Shown: piece by piece, positions 42,585-46,240 of the stretch
Position numbering within the stretch: the stretch's first letter is position 1
Layout: the number at the start of each line of letters is the position of its first letter
Assembly (NCBI GenBank): GCA_030428385.1
Contig: JAUIDY010000042.1
Location: 1-46,240, forward strand
DNA length: 46,240 bases
Reading direction: 5' to 3'
From: Rhodothermia bacterium
Lineage (GTDB): Bacteria; Bacteroidota; Rhodothermia; Rhodothermales; JAAAOL01
The notes under the pieces: generated by a model
What the model was told of the DNA's origin: nothing
The model's database searches: none
What the model saw: only the letters and a program-made list of their open reading frames with translations
Program-made: the position numbers and the translations under genes

Positions 42585-43019
42585 TCAATAATATCGTTCA
42601 AGCCGCTCTGGGCCAGTGAGATGGGGCTCCTTGCGCACCCAATAAGAAGGGGCGGAAGAATCTAAGCGACGATGCAGGAGGTCTTTTCCGAAGAGACGGA
42701 GCAGTAATCCAATAGGTAAAACAGTGAGGAAAAAGACCAGCGTCAGGATCACGCGCGTCATAACAAATCCCAACACGACGGCCAGTCCCATCCAGACGCG
42801 ATAAAGAGGAAGCAGCAGGCGGGGCAGGATTAATCCAAACAGGACCAATGCCCCGCCCAGCCCCGAGAGGAAATATTCTGCTGTTCCGGCCTCCCATGCA
42901 TGTTGCCACCAAAGATAGGCGGCAATACCCAAAAGAATTGCGCCTACCAAAAGCCCGAATGATCGAAGGGCTTTTTTGCTTGTATCGACGTGTTTTATTT
43001 CTTCCCAGAGGGCGCTCAT
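42585..43019 (-). CDS. SxtJ-like membrane protein
   Basis: 144 residues with three to four membrane spans: SFGLLVGAILLGIAAYLWW, EYFLSGLGGALVLFGLILP, WMGLAVVLGFVMTRVILTLV and FFLTVLPIGLLLRLFGKD. The end KDLLHRRLDSSAPSYWVRKE matches the SxtJ family, found beside carbamoyltransferase and polysaccharide or toxin gene sets in other bacteria. None of those partners is present here. Function unknown. It is convergent with the PorD-like gene (3 bp between stops) and divergent from the MOSC gene. Confidence 0.75.
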   Translation of the reverse strand: MSALWEEIKHVDTSKKALRSFGLLVGAILLGIAAYLWWQHAWEAGTAEYFLSGLGGALVLFGLILPRLLLPLYRVWMGLAVVLGFVMTRVILTLVFFLTVLPIGLLLRLFGKDLLHRRLDSSAPSYWVRKEPHLTGPERLERYY

Positions 43020-43120
43020 AGTTCTGAATAACCTCTAAAATGACGGATCTGAATATACAACCTCTGGTTCCACAATCCACCAATCACTAGCGTGATAATT
43101 TGATTCAACGAGGATTATCG

Positions 43121-43654
43121 ATGCATTTTACTGATCCAGAAACAATGCAACAAGGGCGGTCCGTTGCTCGCCAAATAGAACGCCTCAAGGCTCTTGAGTA
43201 CGGGAATGATGGAGTCATAGAGATGATTATTTCTAAGCCTGCACCTGGTGTCCACCTTCTCATTCAAGAAGCCACCTTGGTTCCAGGTATTGGTTTAAAG
43301 GGCGACCATGCCCGCAAATCATGGTACAAAGGCGCCGTGGTGCCCGGGCGTGAAGTCTCGGCCGTGAGTTTGGAGGTCCTGCACCTGTTAGATGTTGACC
43401 CATCAGTCGTTGGGGACAATTTAGTCACGAGAGGGATCGACCTACGGGGCCTTGCCGCGGGAACGCAGTTTCGTGTAGGAGAGGCGATTTTGGAAAGAAG
43501 CAACGTGCCCCACCGCCCCTGTTTGTTGTTTAAAGAACGTACGAATCCTACGGCATTTAAAGTGGCCGCACAGGGGTACAGGGGAGCGCTTTTTATTGTG
43601 AAACGTGGTGGAATCGTCAAAACTGGGGACGCAATACAAATTGAAAATGAGTGA
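43121..43654 (+). CDS. MOSC domain protein
   Basis: 177 residues from ATG 43121 (MHFTDPETMQQGRSVARQ); a TTG at 43100 in the same frame would add seven. The fold is shown by GVIEMIISKPAPGVHLLIQE, LVPGIGLKGDHARKSWYKGA, REVSAVSLEVLHLL, VGDNLVTRGIDLRGLAAGTQ, FRVGEAILE and the conserved cysteine in PHRPCLLFKE. MOSC domains carry or hand over sulfur at molybdenum-cofactor enzymes and related oxime/hydroxylamine reductases; here the domain stands alone, so the partner is not known. Cytosolic. Confidence 0.9.
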   Translation: MHFTDPETMQQGRSVARQIERLKALEYGNDGVIEMIISKPAPGVHLLIQEATLVPGIGLKGDHARKSWYKGAVVPGREVSAVSLEVLHLLDVDPSVVGDNLVTRGIDLRGLAAGTQFRVGEAILERSNVPHRPCLLFKERTNPTAFKVAAQGYRGALFIVKRGGIVKTGDAIQIENE

Positions 43655-43884
43655 TGCTTGCTAATATCAATCCCGAAAGATCAGTGTGTTTAGTTTAAAG
43701 AGGTATCATTCAGAACTTGTTGTGGGATCTCAACAGGGTGGATAGAGATGCTGAATGAACTTGTGTTAAGTGCGGTATATGGTTCATAATGACATTATTC
43801 CACCTTTTCTCGGAATTTGAATAAAACGAAACCCTCGGCTTTACTATTCATTTATCGGCAACCTCCCACCAATCAGCCAAAAAA

Positions 43885-44379
43885 ATGTCCGCGTTTTTGA
43901 AGGGGATTCCTGTTGTGCTTCTAGTTGTATTTGGCATTAGCGCATGCCAAAGCAACGAGCAGGGTACTTCAACCGATTCTGCCACCACTGCTGAGATGAC
44001 CCAATTGGGTGAGCAGGTGTATCGTACATATTGTGGGACGTGTCACCAAGCCGATGGGCAGGGTATTCCCGGTGCGTTTCCTCCGCTCGCCGAGACGGAA
44101 TGGGTTAATGGAGACAAAGGTCGACTGATTCGCCTGGTGCTAAACGGCATGCAGGGACCGATCTCAGTAAATGGCAGTGAATACAATAACATGATGACGC
44201 CCCATAATTTTTTATCGGACGAACAAGTAGCGGCCGTTCTTTCCTATGTCCGTAATAATTTTGGAAACAAGGCAGAAGTGGTTCGCACCGAAGAGGTTAC
44301 AAAAGTACGAGAAGCCACGAACAAGGAAGGGATGTGGGATGCTTCTGAACTCGAATCAATGACGGGCATTCCCGACTAA
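43885..44379 (+). CDS. Lipoprotein c-type cytochrome
   Basis: 164 residues. Signal peptide with lipobox (VFGISAC, Cys21) anchors it to the outer face of the inner membrane or the outer membrane. One heme-binding CGTCH site lies in GEQVYRTYCGTCHQADGQGI, followed by PGAFPPLAETEWVNG, LNGMQGPISVNGSEYNNMM (axial Met region) and FLSDEQVAAVLSYVRNNFGN, the class I monoheme cytochrome c pattern seen near alternative complex III or cytochrome oxidases. The 35-residue tail (AEVVRTEEVTKVREATNKEG) is charged and unusual. It is alone here, with an AT-rich 230-bp region upstream. Confidence 0.92.
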   Translation: MSAFLKGIPVVLLVVFGISACQSNEQGTSTDSATTAEMTQLGEQVYRTYCGTCHQADGQGIPGAFPPLAETEWVNGDKGRLIRLVLNGMQGPISVNGSEYNNMMTPHNFLSDEQVAAVLSYVRNNFGNKAEVVRTEEVTKVREATNKEGMWDASELESMTGIPD

Positions 44380-44385
44380 AGGATT

Positions 44386-46240
44386 CTAATTGAGTGAACT
44401 ATTGGGGGGCAAAGCAAAAACGTCAGGGGTATCCAACAAGTAGGGGGGACGTATCTCAAGCGGTGAGGGCGTGCCAAGGATGAGTGGCGGGCGAATAGGC
44501 ATCCGTACGTTTCCTCGTACGGCTGTGGCTGCTTCTGATAGTTGTTTCCAGGAGGCCCAACTCCAGAGGGCATGATGGGTAGAAATTATGTCCAACTGCA
44601 TGAGCCTAAAGGAGGAAGGCGTTTCATTGGCCATTGCTTCAAACCGTGTCTTTAATGTCGTAAGCTCTCTCTGATTTGATGCGGTAAACCCAAAATGTTC
44701 AATGTCGCGAACGAGATCTGCATAGTCCAAATCTGCCTTCGTAATCTCGGTCGGCTGAGGCAGCCCATACGTCCCGGCATCAAAACGCACCGTTGCACGG
44801 GTATTCAGGATGTCCATTTCTAACGCAGGCAATACTTCGCTTGCCCCCAACGGAAGAAAAAAGCGAACGGGAGACCCATTCTGCTCGGGGCGTAGGATGA
44901 CATTTCCTTGCGCAGGCACCTTGCCATCAGCAGGAGTCGCCTCGGGGAGGTTAAAATGAGGGTTTAGTTTACTGAATTTCGCATACGGGGAAAGCACATC
45001 CGAGTCAGGGCCCCAGTACAGCCCCGCTGCCTCTAGTCGTTCAAGAAGGTCAATTAAAAAAACTTGTTTTCCATGCGCCAACTGTACCCGCTCGCCAACA
45101 AAGGTTTTAGAGGGATCAATAGGAATTTGGTCTGTGGCGAGTAAGGCTCCGTAGCCTGAAGGAATATAGGCGCGTGAATAGGAACGGTAACTGGTTTCCT
45201 CAGATACCAACTCGTACCCTTCCGTCAGCCCCCACATAAAGGCGTCCATGACCGTTGCGCCGGTCCTTAGTTCAGAGGTGCCCTGCGTGAGGTAAAGTTG
45301 GTAGATACTAAACAGGTTAGCGGGACCAGAGTGGTACGCAGAAATACCCGGGACCTCATGCCCAACGGCGTTGATGTACCCTTTTAATAGGGCAAAGGCG
45401 GGCTCCATGGTGAGGAGAGGGTGCCATTCTTCAAAAACATCCACCTTGTTGCCATAAGTCGTAGGGAGCTCATATTGCTTGATGGCCCGCTCCCGCAGAA
45501 TATAGGGCATCATTTGATAGCGACTTCTTGCACCAACGGAAGAAACCAGGCGGTCATCATTAAACGTCTCAACGGTTCCAATCTCTGTAGCCAACAAGCT
45601 TAACCCGAGATAGCGGGCGAGACGGACTTCATAATCGATAAAAGGTGCTTCTCTACGGCGTGCTTCCAAAACCTGATTACGACGACCCCATCGGACAGAA
45701 ATATACTCTCGAGGGATTCCCCGTTGGCGATACTTGTCCACCAACCGGCTCGTTTCTTCACGTCTGATCTTGTCAATTTCAACCCAGTCTGCATGCCCGG
45801 TAAGCGCATATGCCATGCGGGCGCTATCGAGGACAGCCAACTCAAGGATGTTTTGGGTCCGATTGTCGGTTACGCGGAGGGTGAAGTTGTCATCGTGCCC
45901 CTGGCGAATCGCATACTGACTCAGCAGGTCGCGAAATGCTGGAAGGAGGGAGGCAGAGGGAAGTGCGGGTGGAACATCCACAAGGGGGATTCCAAAATAG
46001 GGACGATATAGATAATCGGGATGGCGGGGGTGCTCCGTAAAAGTATAGGCAACAAGGGGAGCGGGGAAAAAGGAAGAGGGCAGAACCGCGTGCCGGGTGG
46101 GCGTGTAGGGTTGCGAAAGGGAATCGGGGCGCCCGTCCGCAAACGAATCCAGATAATTGGTAACACCTAAAACCAGGAGCAAACAGAACGCAGTACCACC
46201 CAACATCAAGAAGCGATGACGGGTTAGGTACCGTTGGAAA
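44386..46240 (-). CDS. Lytic-transglycosylase-like envelope protein (5' end cut by right edge)
   Basis: At least 607 residues. The frame stays open to base 46240 on the minus strand, and the basic stretch RYLTRHRFLM precedes the hydrophobic anchor GGTAFCLLLVLGV, so the true start is probably outside the window; TTG 46209 or ATG 46206 are poor starts. The mid-protein segment LARYLGLSLLATEIGTVETF, then LVSSVGARSRYQMMPYILRE and YINAVGHEVPGISAYHSGP resembles the soluble lytic transglycosylase fold: a Glu, SSVGA...YQMMP, and an AYHSGP loop like the family's AYNAGP. A LysM-like end segment is not evident. It would trim peptidoglycan in the periplasm. The stop is 4-7 bp from the cytochrome gene's stop (convergent). 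Confidence 0.75.
   Translation of the reverse strand, partial: FQRYLTRHRFLMLGGTAFCLLLVLGVTNYLDSFADGRPDSLSQPYTPTRHAVLPSSFFPAPLVAYTFTEHPRHPDYLYRPYFGIPLVDVPPALPSASLLPAFRDLLSQYAIRQGHDDNFTLRVTDNRTQNILELAVLDSARMAYALTGHADWVEIDKIRREETSRLVDKYRQRGIPREYISVRWGRRNQVLEARRREAPFIDYEVRLARYLGLSLLATEIGTVETFNDDRLVSSVGARSRYQMMPYILRERAIKQYELPTTYGNKVDVFEEWHPLLTMEPAFALLKGYINAVGHEVPGISAYHSGPANLFSIYQLYLTQGTSELRTGATVMDAFMWGLTEGYELVSEETSYRSYSRAYIPSGYGALLATDQIPIDPSKTFVGERVQLAHGKQVFLIDLLERLEAAGLYWGPDSDVLSPYAKFSKLNPHFNLPEATPADGKVPAQGNVILRPEQNGSPVRFFLPLGASEVLPALEMDILNTRATVRFDAGTYGLPQPTEITKADLDYADLVRDIEHFGFTASNQRELTTLKTRFEAMANETPSSFRLMQLDIISTHHALWSWASWKQLSEAATAVRGNVRMPIRPPLILGTPSPLEIRPPYLLDTPDVFALPPNSSLN

Overview
The window looks like a chromosomal segment of a Bacteroidota-type bacterium, most likely of the Rhodothermia/Balneolia side. 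The clues are three genes of the type IX secretion / outer-membrane group (a PorQ-like protein, a DUF4835/PorD-like protein and a second PorV/PorQ-like barrel), an enlarged SecA that lacks the usual C-terminal zinc motif, many outer-membrane barrel proteins ending in Phe or Trp, a membrane regulator that joins a winged helix to a TolB-like propeller, and few strong Shine-Dalgarno sites. This placement is inferred from protein character only; there is no rRNA here. No prophage, CRISPR array or complete insertion sequence is visible.

Layout. 1-275 is the 5' end of an M1-type metallopeptidase gene running off the left edge. 453-4893 carries an outer-membrane barrel gene, a UvrD/PcrA helicase gene with a damaged Walker A region, and a lipoprotein solute-binding gene fused to an extra N-terminal domain. 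4954-8831 is a divergent unit: a transmembrane winged-helix/propeller regulator facing a TPR + DUF1579-like gene and a DUF1579-like lipoprotein gene, with three phased 11-bp direct repeats between them. 8936-12131 holds a DUF1223 protein, the fluoride channel FluC/CrcB, a two-domain lipoprotein and the PorQ-like gene. A 461-bp gene-free stretch with a good promoter leads into secA. 12593-31655 is mostly housekeeping: secA, recN, pgm, a second phosphohexomutase, three genes coupled to it by ATGA overlaps (unknown protein, enoyl-CoA hydratase family, degenerate squalene/phytoene synthase family), purM, plsY, gpsA, an AlbA_2 protein, and a topoisomerase IV pair (parC-like then parE-like).

31878-38396 is the more accessory part: an orphan HicB-like protein, an EamA transporter with a terminator just before its start codon, tRNA-Lys(CTT), then a BlaI-type repressor gene with a clear promoter/operator, a 1174-residue BlaR1-type M56 protease carrying DUF4097-like, HEAT and 29-residue repeat regions in place of a beta-lactam sensor, a lone IS630-type helix-turn-helix gene, and a convergent single-domain response regulator. 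38578-46240 returns to the envelope: a helix-hairpin-helix outer-membrane barrel, a PorV/PorQ-like protein, PorD-like DUF4835, a SxtJ-like membrane protein, a MOSC protein, a lipoprotein cytochrome c, and a lytic-transglycosylase-like protein cut by the right edge.

The best candidate for an undescribed system is 33417-37998: a dyad-controlled BlaI-type repressor, a membrane protease with a rebuilt sensor region, and a third DNA-binding gene 11 nt downstream. The next most interesting items are the phased repeats at 7183-7215, the degenerate synthase at 22691-23494, and the helicase with a broken ATP site.
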